The notes: a model not told the origin generated them from the letters alone. 64,000 nt of DNA from Sorex araneus (GCF_027595985.1 NC_073311.1:53292705-53356704), one strand, 5' to 3'; numbered from the stretch's first letter, positions 20,524 to 30,463 are shown. Numbers and translations: made by a program.

Positions 20524-20975
20524 TTTTAATTTTTTTTATTTTATAAAGTAGTTCACAATATTTGATTACATTTAATATTCCAACACCCATCCCACCACCA
20601 TGACACCTTCCCACCACCATATTTGGGATGTTTCCGTCCCGAACCCCAATCCCTGCCCCAAAGCAGAACCAAAATAATATATTTTATATTGTTTGTTATG
20701 AAAAACCGCTGAAAATGTTACAAAAAAGTATCCTTAGAGGAAAGAGTGTGAACATTGCTGTATCTCACCCACGGGCCATTAAACCCTTCTATAAGAGGTC
20801 ACTAACATGTTGCTAAAGGTTGACCCTTGTGTGCTTTATATATGTATATATGTATATATATTCGTATATATACAGATATATATATCTGTAATATATATAT
20901 ATATATTCCCCTGTAAGATTGGTTGCCTCCTACTTTGACCCATCAGATGTGGTGCGGTGCTCTTGGAGCATGGGT
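20524..20975 (-). mobile_element. Old LINE 3' end, L1-like, with AT-repeat insertion
   Basis: Same family as 18712-19080. A TA-rich microsatellite (20836-20908) with a perfect palindrome at 20871-20890 interrupts it. Confidence 0.5.
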
Positions 20976-21095
20976 AGGGTGTGTCCTATGAAGTGTCTCG
21001 TGGTCCAGGAATAGGAGAACCAGATATTTTAGGTGACATCACAGAAGGTTTGGTTTCTGACTGTTCCAAGATTTCTCGGGGTGGAGGTGGGGGTC

Positions 21096-21150
21096 CTGTC
21101 GTCTCTGCTCAGAGGTCAGGGGTCACTCCTGGCAGTACTCTGCCTACCAG
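21096..21150 (-). repeat. SINE-A fragment
   Basis: TCTGCTCAGAGGTCAGGGGTCACTCCTGGCAGTACTC is the body core; no head found. Confidence 0.4.
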
Positions 21151-21421
21151 GCTGGCCACTCAGTGCCCTCGGTGCTGCTGGGTCAGCAGAGGCCACCGCG
21201 CCCACAGCCAGTGGTGCCCCAGGGACCCTGTGAGGCGGGGATGCAAGTTGGGTCCCTCTGAAAGCCTCCCCCTCCCCCCTGAGCTGGCTCCCCAGCCTGG
21301 AGATTTTTGCTTTCCAAATTTTTTAAATTTAAATTTGGGGGGAGGGGAGAAGGTGACTCCATCTGGCACTGTTTGAGTGCTCATTGGGCCATGTGGCACG
21401 CGGGGTTGAACCCGGGACTCC

Positions 21422-21447
21422 TCCTGATTGTTCCGGAACAATCAGGA
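21422..21447. repeat. 26-bp perfect palindrome
   Basis: The left arm TCCTGATTGTTCC is followed, without spacer, by its exact reverse complement GGAACAATCAGGA. The centre is TTCCGGAA. Confidence 0.97.
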
Positions 21448-21529
21448 ACCAGATCTTCTCACGGCGTGCCCTCCACGCCACTGCTCTGTCTCTCTGGCTC
21501 AGTATATAGATTTAAAATTTTTAAATTTT

Positions 21530-21713
21530 ATTTATTTATTTACTTTGGCTTTTTCAGACACACCAGCCATTGCTCAGGGCTTCCTCCTGGCTCTGTACTC
21601 AGGAATCACTCCTGGCGGTGCTCGGGGGGACCCTGTGGGATGCCGGGGACTGAACTCGGGTCGGCTGTGTGCAAGGCAAACGCCCTCCCTGCTGTGCTAG
21701 CACTCCGGCCCCT
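21530..21713 (-). repeat. SINE-A, full length
   Basis: TTTTTCAGACACACCAGCCATTGCTCAGG tail half; head CTAGCACTCCGGCCCC. Confidence 0.88.
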
Positions 21714-21719
21714 GGCCCA

Positions 21720-22095
21720 GTATTTTTGGGGTGGCAGTTTGGGCCACGCCAGCGGGCAGTTCCTGGCTCTGTGCCCACGGTCCTGGGGTCTTGGCGGGAG
21801 GGGCCGCAAGCGCCTTCTACAACTGCCCAACTCCAGTGCGCGCGCGCGTGGGTGTAGCTAGATTTTGAGGACTGTTTGATAGTTACAAATGACACACGAT
21901 TAAGTATATTTACATCCTTGTTGATGAACAGGTTTCTTGTGAAAATGAGTGTCCCAGTGAAGCTATTTGACAGATCTGGTTGTTTCTTTACAACACGCTT
22001 GCTAAATCTGCAAAGTCTCTTTCCCGGAGATTTTTTTTTTTGCCCCTTTGATGTCTCTGCTTTTTTTTTTTTTTAACTTGTATTTATTTACTCAT
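21720..22095 (+). other. Unique intron, no feature seen
   Basis: GC-rich to 21860, then AT-rich with T-runs at 22029-22040 and 22061-22074. Confidence 0.5.
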
Positions 22096-22098
22096 TTG

Positions 22099-22267
22099 CT
22101 TATTTTTGGGTCACCCCCAGTGGTATGTGCTCAGGGCTTACTCCTGACTCTGCACTTCAGGGATCACTCCTGGTGGGGTCAGGGGACCAGAGAGGGTGCC
22201 AGGGACAGAACCCAGGTCGACCCAATGCAAGGCAAATGCCCTTCCTGCCGTGCTCTCACTCCGGTCC
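22099..22267 (-). repeat. SINE-A, diverged
   Basis: TTTTTGGGTCACCCCCAGTGGTATGTGCTCAGGG; head CTCACTCCGGTCCC. First of three copies in a row. Confidence 0.88.
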
Positions 22268-22278
22268 CTTGTGTTGAT

Positions 22279-22449
22279 TTTTTTTTCTTTTTGGGTCACA
22301 CCTAGCAATGCACAGGGGTCACTCCTGGCTCATGCAGTCAGGAATCACCCCTGGCGGTGCTCAGGGGACCATATGGGATGCTGGGATTTGAACCCAGGTC
22401 GGCCGCGTGCAAGGCAAACGCCCTGCCCGCTGTGCTATCACTCCAGCCC
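22279..22449 (-). repeat. SINE-A, copy 1 of a near-identical pair
   Basis: Carries the rare variants CATGCAGTCAGGAATCACCCC and GGGATTTGAACCC. Bordered by TTGTGTTGATTTTTT before and TCGTGTTGATTTCTTT after. Confidence 0.95.
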
Positions 22450-22467
22450 CTCGTGTTGATTTCTTTT

Positions 22468-22653
22468 TTTTTCTTTTTTCTTTTTTTTGCTTTTTGGGGT
22501 CACACCTGGCGATGCACAGGGGTCACTCCTGGCTCATGCAGTCAGGAATCACCCCTGGCGGTGCTCAGGGGACCATATGGGATGCTGGGATTTGAACCCA
22601 GGTCGGCCGTGTGCAAGGCAAACGCCCTACCCGCTGTGCTATCGCTCCAGCCC
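22468..22653 (-). repeat. SINE-A, copy 2 of a near-identical pair
   Basis: Shares every rare variant of the preceding copy, differing at only a few places. Followed again by TTGTGTTGATTTTTT. Confidence 0.95.
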
Positions 22654-22667
22654 CTTGTGTTGATTTT

Positions 22668-23438
22668 TTAAGTCCGTTTCGCATCAGGGTTGCCCCTGGG
22701 TCTGTGACTCACGTGTCAGCCTGGGGGCGAGCAGACCTGACAGTCGCTGGCGGTCGGTCCTCACGGGGAAGGGGCAGAGTCAGAGCTGAGGCCGTCCACA
22801 CCTGTCCCGTCCTCTCCTTTGCCTTCCCCTCCCTTCTCTGCCTCTGAGGCGGCGGGCGCGCAGGGCTGAGCGTGCTCCCTGGAGCCAGGATCCAACTCGC
22901 CCGAGCACGACCGCTCCCTCGGTGAGCGGAGAGTTGGCGCTCGCACCGGCCCTTCGCAGATGGCATCCGGCAAGGGTGTTGCCGCCGCCTCCCACCGCCC
23001 AGAAAAGCTGCTGATTGTTGCAACCTGCCCCGGTTTGGCACAGCAGCTGTTTCTGGCGCAGCAGGAGGGCCAGGGGAGGTGCCAGGCGGGAAGGCCACGG
23101 GCTCCCATTGTTTTGAGGGCGCCCACCTTCTGGAGGGGGATGGGCAGTCGGACCCTGGCTGCTTTCTCAGGCCTCAGAGTGGGGCTTTGACAAGTGTAGT
23201 CCACATTTTTTATTGGAAGCAATTGTTCTTGTAGGCCAAGAAGTCCTGTCTGGCTCATCCGTCCAGTTTTGCCCTGGCTCTGTGTCCGTGTGGATGATTT
23301 TGCAGATAGAGGTCGAGGCACGTGTTGAAATCTCTGTCTTTGAAATGCCATCTTTAGCTTCCTTACGTTTAATGCGATTTTAGCGTGGAGTAAACCCTTC
23401 CATCTGGTGGTTTTGATATATACATATATATATTTTTT
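22668..23438 (+). other. GC-rich then mixed unique intron
   Basis: No interspersed repeat named. Ends in a TATATACATATATATATTTTTTC stretch that is part of the next SINE tail. Confidence 0.5.
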
Positions 23439-23804
23439 CTTTTTTGGGTCACACCAGTGATGCTCAGGGGTTCCTCCTGACTCTGCACTCAAGAATTACT
23501 CCTGGCAGGGGCTGGAGTGATAGCACAGCAGGTAGGGCGTTTGCCTTGCACGCGGCCGACCCAGGTTCAATTTCCATCATCCCATATGGTCCCCTGAGCA
23601 CGGCCAGGGGTAATTCCTGAGTGCAGAGCCAGGAGTGACCCCTGAGCATCGCCCAGTGTGACCCAAAAAGTAAAAATAAATTAAAAAAAAAAAAAGAATT
23701 ACTCCTGGCAGTGCTCAGGGGACTGTATGGAATACTGGGAATCAAACCCGGGTTAGCCTCATGCAAGGCAAAGGCCCTACCCGCTGTTGTATCGCTCCAG
23801 CCCC
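23432..23804 (-). repeat. SINE-A interrupted by another SINE-A
   Basis: The outer copy (23432-23517 plus 23694-23804) lies between GGTGGTTTTGATAT (about 23405) and GGCGGTTTTGATAT (about 23806). It must be the older of the two. Confidence 0.92.
23518..23693 (+). repeat. SINE-A nested inside another SINE-A
   Basis: Inserted in sense into the antisense copy and flanked by AAGAATTACTCCTGGCA, a 17-bp duplication of the host SINE itself. The A-rich tail is AAAAAGTAAAAATAAATTAAAAAAAAAAAA. Confidence 0.95.
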
Positions 23805-23879
23805 TGGCGGTTTTGATATTTGTTCCAGTTGTTCTTTATTTCTTCCCCCGTCCATCTTTGCTCTTGTCTTAATCAAGTG

Positions 23880-23980
23880 ATTTTTTTTTTAAAGTATAAA
23901 AGTTTATTGGAAAGTAAAAGAGAAAGGAAAAGAAACTCCCCACGAGGGGAGGAACTTGGTACAGGACTCACTATAAGTTC
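23880..23980 (-). pseudogene. Retroposed mRNA 3' end, about 100 bp
   Basis: Poly(T) at 23880-23890, then the complement of AATAAA (TTTATT at 23903-23908), then unique sequence. It is bounded by TAATCAAGTG at 23870-23879 and 23981-23990. It has all the marks of a short L1-mobilised cDNA. The source transcript is not recognised; a retroviral LTR transcript end is another possibility. Confidence 0.65.
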
Positions 23981-23990
23981 TAATCAAGTG

Positions 23991-24215
23991 CTTCTTTACG
24001 ATTCACATTTTACCATCACTTTTGCATATTATTTCAATCTTAGAAGATTTTTTTGTGGTTGTCTTCAGGCTTATACACATCTCCTAGTCATCACCACACA
24101 TAGTGTAGGAATTTTATCAGAGGGTGCTTTCTATACTCCAGTTTCCTCATCATATAGTGTGCTCTTGGTCTCATGAATTTTTATTTTTCATAAACCTTAA
24201 GCCCACAATGCTTTT
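23991..24215 (+). other. Unique AT-rich intron, no feature seen
   Basis: Nothing recognised; a T20 run at 24211-24230 precedes the next SINE-B. Confidence 0.4.
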
Positions 24216-24243
24216 TTTTTTTTTTTTTTTGCGTTAAACCAGG

Positions 24244-24496
24244 GTGGACTGGAGCGATAGCACAACAGGTAGGGCGTTTGCCTTGCACATGGCCGACCTG
24301 GGTTCGATTCCTCTGTTCCCTCTTGGAGAGCCCGGCAAGCTACCGAGAGTATCCCACCCGCACGGCAGAACCTGGCAAGCTACCCGTGGCATATTTGATA
24401 TGCCAAAAACAGTAACAAGTCTCACAATGGAGACGTGACTGGTGCCCACTCGAGCAACTCGATGAGCAACGGGATGACAGTGCTACAGTGCTACAG
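24244..24496 (+). repeat. SINE-B, full length
   Basis: Sense copy: GGACTGGAGCGATAGCACAACAGG head, B box GGGTTCGATTCC, full body. The tail GATGACAGTGCTACAGTGCTACAG shows a variant of the short terminal repeat. Confidence 0.93.
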
Positions 24497-24674
24497 ACCA
24501 GGGTGGCAGACTTTTCTGTGATGGACCCTGTTGGTGTTTCAATCCCTGTCGTAGTCTCGGCTACACAGCACCGTGGAGCGGGGAAGCAGCCATGGAAAGG
24601 ACATACAAGAACGGGTGCTGCTGTGTCCCGTGGAACTTGACTCACCTTCCTATGGGTCGAGATTTAGCCGTTGT

Positions 24675-24852
24675 GGGGCTGGAGCGATAGCACAGCGGGT
24701 AGGGCGTTTGCCTTGCATGCGGCCGACCCAGGTTCGATCCCCGGCATCCCATAAGGTCCCCCAAGCACTGCCAGGAGTAATTCCTGAGTGCAAAGCCAGG
24801 AGTAACCCCTGAGCATCGCTGGGTGTGACCCAAAAAGGAAAAAAAAGAAGAA
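24675..24852 (+). repeat. SINE-A, full length, young
   Basis: Perfect 15-bp duplication GAGATTTAGCCGTTG at 24659-24673 and 24853-24867. Both promoter boxes intact. Confidence 0.97.
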
Positions 24853-24889
24853 GAGATTTAGCCGTTGCTAGTTTTCACCCCTACTTTAT

Positions 24890-25068
24890 TTTTTTATTTT
24901 TTTCCTTTTTGGGTCACACCCAGCAATGCACAGGGGTTACCTCCTGGCTCATGCAGTCAGGAGTTACTCTTGGAGGTGTTCAGGGGACCATATGGGATGC
25001 TGGGAATTGAACCCAGGTCGGCAGCATGCAAGGCAAACGCCCTACCCACTGTGCTATTGCTCCAGCCC
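24890..25068 (-). repeat. SINE-A, full length
   Basis: Flanked by TTCACCCCTACTTTA (24875-24889 and 25069-25083). One base inserted at GGTTACCTCCTGG. Confidence 0.95.
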
Positions 25069-25240
25069 CTTCACCCCTACTTTAGCCAAGCAATTGTTCA
25101 AAGAGATTAAAAATTTGTTTCACGTTTACCTTCAATTTAACCAGATTTTGAAGCCTTTATTTCTTTGTATATAGGCTTCTGTTTCTGTGTCCTATCATAG
25201 CTGGGGGGGATGTTTCTTTCAGTTGTGGTGGTCTGAGAAA

Positions 25241-25245
25241 GTTGT

Positions 25246-25329
<84 letters not shown>
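25241..25329 (+). repeat. (TG)n(AG)n compound microsatellite
   Basis: About 14 TG units followed by 30 AG units with one GG slip. Confidence 0.97.
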
Positions 25330-25331
<2 letters not shown>

Positions 25332-25393
25332 TCTGGGGCCCTCCATGCGTGCATTCTGTAACCAGCCTACATCTAGTTTGCCTTAGGTATACA

Positions 25394-25395
<2 letters not shown>

Positions 25396-25427
<32 letters not shown>

Positions 25428-25591
25428 TTTTGGGTCACACCCGGCGATGCACAGGGGTTGCTCCTGGCTCTGCACTCAGGAATTACTCCTGGCGTTGCTC
25501 AGGGGACCATATGGGATGCTGGGAATCGAACCGGGGGGGTCGGCCGTGTGCAAAGCAAACGCCCTACCCGCTGTGCTATTGCTCCAGCCCC
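25396..25591 (-). repeat. SINE-A, full length, young
   Basis: T29 tail. Target duplication TTAGGTATACATCTT at 25383 and 25592. GGGGGG has expanded inside the B box (CGAACCGGGGGGGTCGG), which should damage the internal promoter. Confidence 0.96.
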
Positions 25592-25619
25592 TTAGGTATA
25601 CATCTTAACATGGTTTTTT

Positions 25620-25746
25620 GGTTGTTGGGGTCATACCAGGCAGTGCTCAGGGCTTTGCTCCTGGCTCTGTACTCACAGATCACCCCTGGCACCATAGGGG
25701 GTGTTGGGTGCGTGCAAGGCCAAGTGCTGTGCTATCTCTGCGCCCT
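25620..25746 (-). repeat. SINE-A, old, B box lost
   Basis: TTGGGGTCATACCAGGCAGTGCTCAGGG body start, and TGCAAGGCCAAGTGCTGTGCTATCTCTGCGCCC head. Confidence 0.75.
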
Positions 25747-25749
25747 GGA

Positions 25750-26655
25750 GGTGGGGTGGGGTTTGTGCCGCACTGGGGGGGAGGGAGGGAGCGGCTGCAT
25801 GAAAGGCCAGCGCCTTAATCCCGTCTCTCAGTCTCTCAGGTCCTGTGTTTCTCTTCTTTTCTTCCTGAAGATTGCCCCTCCCTTTGCCGCTGTGATCCCT
25901 GTAAAACCAGCAGCGTCTTAACCTCGCATCAGCACCCCCCGCCCCCCTTCGATGCCAGGCGTTCTCGAATATTTGATTTCTCCAGCCCGGAAGCATCATC
26001 GTGTGTTCTGATCCCAAAAGGAATCTGTGCCCCTAGAAACGTGGCAGAGACGCCTCTGTTTCCTTTGCGAAGGTGCGTTTGTGTCCTCCAGCCCCTGGTC
26101 TGGAACCTGTAGGTACCCGAGCCCGCGCCTGAGCCAGCAGAGGGCCGGCCCGGCCGCGTCCCTCCTGCCCGGCCCGAGGAGCTGTTGGCACCGCACGCAG
26201 CTGAGTCAGCTTGACTCATCCGCAGCTCCGAGCGTTCCCGCTTGCACTGATGCTCACCACGCCTCCAGCCGGGATCTCTCCCGGCCCTTCAGTGCGAGCT
26301 GAGCCGTTCCGCTCATCCCTGGCTCGGAGGGGAGGGTGGCTTGCCTTCCTACTTGCTGACACTTATTTTGGAACCCCCTGGTGAGCTTCCTGTTGTTTCT
26401 TTCTTTTTTTTTTTTGGTGGTGGTTCTGGAAATCAAGCCCAGGAACATGCTCTTAGTGACCTCACTCCAATTTTTGAAAAATGTGCACCAGGAGGGACCC
26501 CGTATCAGAGGGCTGCGGAGAGCGCACGGGATTTCGTACTCAGCAGACGCAGAACCCAGGCCCTGTGTCAAGGTGATTTCCCCCTGAATTCTAGCTGGGG
26601 GCTTTTAGAGTAAGACTGCCATCGTCTCTGTCTGTACCATAGGACGTACTGGCAC
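25750..26655 (+). other. GC-rich unique intron
   Basis: No repeat or gene recognised. CTGAGTCAGCTTGACTCATC at 26201-26220 is an imperfect TGACTCA-type (AP-1/MARE-like) inverted motif. Confidence 0.45.
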
Positions 26656-26658
26656 CCT

Positions 26659-26838
26659 GGGCCGGAGAGGTAGCACAGTAGGTAGGGCACTTGCCTTGCA
26701 CGAGGCCCACCTGGATTCGATCCTTGGCATCCCCTATCCCCTACCCCCTCCCCCCAATTTCTGTATACCACCAGGAGTAATTATTGAGTGCAGAGCCAGG
26801 AGTAAGTCCTGAGCATCACTGAGTGTGGCATGAAAACC
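26659..26838 (+). repeat. SINE-A, old, with C-rich insertion
   Basis: Head GGGCCGGAGAGGTAGCACAGTAGG. A CCCCTATCCCCTACCCCCTCCCCCC insertion lies after the B box, where consensus has ATATGG. Confidence 0.85.
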
Positions 26839-26939
26839 AAAACAACAACAAAAAAGTATTTTTTGTATCTTTATTAGCACTGTGTTTTATTATGTTTGTC
26901 ACTAATGCTATATTGTGGTATCACACATATATTTTGAAT

Positions 26940-26962
26940 ATATGTGTGTGTGTGTGTGTGTA
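26940..26962 (+). repeat. (TG)n
   Basis: About ten units following ATATA. Confidence 0.9.
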
Positions 26963-26990
26963 TTTTTGTTTTTTCTCTTTCTTTATTTGA

Positions 26991-27150
26991 GTTTTGCTCC
27001 ACACCTGGTGTGCTCAGGGCTCAGTCCTGGCTCTGTGCTCAGGGAGCCACTCCTGGCAGTGCTCAGGGGATCCTATGGGATGCCGGGGGTCCAGCCAGGT
27101 TAGCCATGGGCAAGGCAAGTGCCCTCCCTGCTGTATTATCACTCCGGCCT
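26991..27150 (-). repeat. SINE-A, old
   Basis: CACACCTGGTGTGCTCAGGGCTCAGTCCTGG through to TATTATCACTCCGGCC. B box degraded (GGGTCCAGCCAGG). Confidence 0.82.
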
Positions 27151-27298
27151 CTCCGCATATTAATTTTTACTACAAAACTTATTTAAAATGTTGGTTCTCC
27201 TCCCTCACCCCCCCTTGCAATCCCTGAGACTTGTAAACCACAGTGTAGCCCAAATTCCCCAAACACGTGGCCGTGACCAGGGAGATAAAAGTAATACC

Positions 27299-27380
27299 GT
27301 GGTTAGGACAGGACGGACAGTACAGGGTAAGGCTTGCACGTGGCCCAGCCTGCTCTGATCCCCTGCACTGCGTGTTGCCC
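27299..27380 (+). repeat. SINE-A head remnant leading into a minisatellite
   Basis: GGACAGTACAGGGTAAGGCTTGCACGTGGCC and CTGATCCCCTGCA outline the head and B box of an old sense copy. Its body is replaced by the following array. Confidence 0.6.
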
Positions 27381-27863
27381 TGAGCACCTCCATGAGTGAT
27401 CCCTGAGCACCTCCAGGAGTGATCCCTGAGCACTTCCAGGGGTGATCCCTGAGCACTTCCAGGGGTGATCCCTGAGCATCAGCAGGAGTAATCCCTGAGC
27501 ACCGCCAGGTGTGACCCTTGAGCACCTCCACGAGTGATCCCTGAGCACCTCCACGGGTGATCCCTGAGCACTTCCAGGGGTGATCCCTGAGCACCTCCAG
27601 GGGTGATCCCTGAGCACTTCCAGGGGTGATCCCCGAGCACTGCCAGGTGTGATCCCTGAGCACCTCCAGGAGTGATCCCTGAGCACTTTCAGGAGTGATC
27701 CCTGAGCACTTCCACGGGTGATCCCCGAGCACCACCAGGAGTAATCCCTGAGCATTGCCAGGTGTGACCCCTGAGCACCACCAGGTGTGATCCCTGAGCA
27801 CCTCCACGAGTGATCCCTGAGCACTTCCAGGGGTGATCCCCAAGTACCTCCAGGAGTGACCCC
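27381..27863 (+). repeat. 23-bp minisatellite derived from the SINE-A body, 21 units
   Basis: TGAGCACCTCCAGGAGTGATCCC-type units start every 23 bases from 27381 to 27841 without a single insertion or deletion; only substitutions separate them. The unit matches the SINE-A segment CCTGAGCACCGCCAGGAGT plus the next bases. Because 23 is not a multiple of 3 and the unit has no minus-strand stop, long minus-strand frames (ITPGSAQGSLLEVLRDH-like) appear; they are not genes. Confidence 0.96.
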
Positions 27864-27865
27864 AT

Positions 27866-28540
27866 CCACCTCCTCTAAATCATGACCGTTGAGAGGAGAA
27901 TAAAATTCTCAGATCTGGCCCAAGCCCAGGTCTGCTACCGGTGTCAGCCCCTGGTTTTGCGAGCTGGCTGCTCGCCAGAGAGGAGGAGCAGCCCCCGGCA
28001 CAGCGAGAGTGTCGGGAACGGAGATCAGGGACATTGCAGCACGGCAGCCCCGTGTTCTCTGGTCAGTGCCTCGGAGACCCACGGCCAGGCCGAGTCCCGG
28101 AGCAGCGCAGCGAGGAGGAGGAGCGCGAGGCTGGGGTCACTGAAGAGGAGAGCGCACCCCAGATGGGCACAGGGAAGAGCAGGTGAGACTCCCGGGGACC
28201 AGGCCACGGCGGGCAGCAGCCCTGGGGCCACGGGAGCTTCTCTTCCTGCCATTTCTCCCGTCCTGCCGGGTGCCGGGAGAGGTGGAAATAGGGTTTCAGG
28301 GCAGCCCCTCACAGACGCATTAGATGGACGCAGGAAAAAACAAATCTAGGTTTGCGCTTAGACAACCAAACCATTCTGTTGGCAAGCCGGGGCCCCTCCT
28401 CCTCCGATGCGCAGACACCTGGCAGGAAGCCGCAGTTCTGGACGCTGATTTGCCTCTTTTAGCCCAACTCTTTGCTCCAGTGCGGGGTCGGGCCACAGTT
28501 GCTGACGCAGAGGCTGCGGGTTCAGATGTTCTGTTCTGTT
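27866..28540 (+). other. GC-rich unique intron, no feature seen
   Basis: No repeat or coding sequence recognised. Confidence 0.5.
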
Positions 28541-28700
28541 CAGGTGGGGAGGTCACCCCCGGCTGTGCACAGGGCTTCCTCCCAGCTCTGTGCTCAGGGC
28601 TTTCTCCCGATGCCCAGTGCTCAGGAACTCAGCGTGGTGCTGGGGGTCAGTCCTGGGTGGGCCACGTGCAGGGCGAGCGCCTTGCCAGCTGCCTGTCTAT
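28541..28700 (-). repeat. SINE-A, very old
   Basis: GTCACCCCCGGCTGTGCACAGGGCTTCCTCCCAGCTCTGTGCTCAGGG and GGGCCACGTGCAGGGCGAGCGCC keep the order. Confidence 0.65.
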
Positions 28701-28896
28701 TATTGATCTCTGGCCAGAGTTTTGCCCGGGGCTCATGCAAATGAATGCTTTGGGGACATGCGGGCAGTACCCAGAGCACGTGCTGTGCCAGGACAAACCA
28801 GGATTGTGACTTTAGCCACTGGCCAGGCACGTGCCTTTTCCTGAACCTTGACCTCTCAGGCCCCAAATTAATCCTTTTAAAATTTTGTTTTGTTTA

Positions 28897-29023
28897 GTTT
28901 GGGTCCCACCTGGTGGTGCTCAGGGCTCATCCCTGGCTCTGTGCTCTGGGCTCACTCCTGGTGGTGCTCGGGGGTCCACCATGGGTTTGGGGGATCCACC
29001 CAGGTCTGCTGTACTATTGCAGT
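28897..29023 (-). repeat. SINE-A, old, head truncated
   Basis: TTGGGTCCCACCTGGTGGTGCTCAGGGCTCATCCCTGG to GCTGTACTATTGCAG. Confidence 0.75.
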
Positions 29024-29047
29024 GGGGGCTCCCAGGGAATGTATTTT

Positions 29048-29232
29048 TGTTTTTTTTGGTTTTTGTTTGTTTTTCGGGTCACACCCAGCAATGCCCAAGG
29101 GTTACTCCTGGCTCTGCACTCAGGAATTACTCCTGGCGGTGCTTGGGGGACCATATGGGATACTGGGAATCGAACCCGGGTCGGCCACACGCAAGGCAAA
29201 CACCCTACCCGCTGTGCTATCGCTCCAGCCCC
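29048..29232 (-). repeat. SINE-A, full length, young
   Basis: Tail TTTTTTTTGGTTTTTGTTTGTTTTTCGGGTCACACCC; head intact. Forms an inverted pair with the next copy, 32 bases away. Confidence 0.95.
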
Positions 29233-29263
29233 AGGAATACGCTTTTTAAAGAAGGTGATGTTG

Positions 29264-29440
29264 GGGCTGGAGCGATAGCACAGCGGGTAGGGCGTTTGCC
29301 TTGCACGCGGCCAACCCGGGTTCGATTCCCGGCATCCCATATGGTCCCCTGAGCACCGCCAGGGGTGATTCCTGAGTGCAGAGCCAGGAGTAACCTCTGT
29401 GCATTGCCGGGTGTGACCCAAAAAGCAAAAAAAAAAAAAA
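29264..29440 (+). repeat. SINE-A, full length, young
   Basis: Perfect duplication GAAGGTGATGTT at 29251-29262 and 29441-29452. A and B boxes match consensus; one of the best preserved copies in the window. Confidence 0.97.
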
Positions 29441-29452
29441 GAAGGTGATGTT

Positions 29453-30460
29453 ACTTTCGGCACCGGGGCTTCCAGTGCTGTTGATGGGAGGGGTCTCACC
29501 TCGGACCCACCACAGGCCGCACAGCGTCTTTCTCCGTGGGCTAACCTCGAATACCTCTGCCAGGGCCCCGCCCCGCACTGCAGCCCTGTGGGGTGTGCAG
29601 GATGAGCTCGCTCCCGCGGAGCTCCGGTCCCGGCCCCTCGGCCCTCCTCTGGCCTTGGCTCAGCCGTGGGGTTCCTCCCCAGGACCTTTGCTCGCCCATG
29701 CTGCCTGCCGGTCGGAGGCCTGAGCTCGTCAGCTCCACAGGACTGACCCTCTCAGGGCCTCCCGCCTGCGCTCTCCCCGCCGGGCAGCTGAGCTCCCGTT
29801 CCCTGGCCGCCCGGGGCCTTAGTTACCGTGTGCTCTGGGCGTCCGCTCAGGTTAGGGCCGGGGCCTGGGTTCGGGCCGGCAGGATGCAGAGAAGGACACG
29901 GGCCCCGAGCTTGCCCCCACGCGAAGGTCAGTCTGCGGCCAGCCATCTCTGCCGTCTCTCGGGCCTTCTGGGCGTGGGTGATGCTCCGTCTTCACGCACG
30001 TCACTAGGATGAGAGGGAAAGTGCAAGGTATTTGAAGTCATCCCCGGGGCTTGTGCAGAGAACATTCCAGAATGCGCTCACCCTGAAAGTATGCGCCCGG
30101 ACCGTGGAAAGGTGCCAGTAGGGCCAGAGGCAGATAAAAACTGAGCAGCGTCAGGCCGTCAGGGCAGCGTGGCCGGGCAGCAGGGCCCAGCAGCGGCGGT
30201 GGACACGGTCAGCCTGGTTTGACGAGCGGAACAGCGTGGTAGTGCCTCTTGATTCTGCTTTTTCTGTCAAGAAGAAAACTAACCGGGGGTGATAGATTGA
30301 AAGAGGGACCAGGATCCCCGAGAGAAGAGACATAGCGGGTGCCGTGGGCTGGCCACCGGGCCGTGCTTCCTCTTTCCTCTCTGTCCTCCTTCCCTTCTGT
30401 CCCCGTCTGGTCCGGGAGCTGGGAGATCTTGTAGAGGAAGTTCTTGAGCCTCTTCAGTGC
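29453..30460 (+). other. GC-rich unique intron
   Basis: About 1 kb. Long accidental frames on both strands, none with family resemblance. Confidence 0.5.
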
Positions 30461-30462
30461 AT

Positions 30463-30463
30463 T

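Noticed and set aside
24675-24760. tRNA genes at the many A box/B box pairs
   Set aside because: The heads do not fold into a full cloverleaf with a normal anticodon arm and run into the SINE body; they are pol III promoters of SINEs.
27381-27863. CRISPR-like array of regular 23-bp spacing
   Set aside because: Units are contiguous with no unique spacers, and the genome is mammalian.
27205-27869. Repetitive protein of about 200 residues on the minus strand (23-residue repeat)
   Set aside because: It is the translation of a 23-bp minisatellite in all three frames, inside an intron, derived from a SINE.
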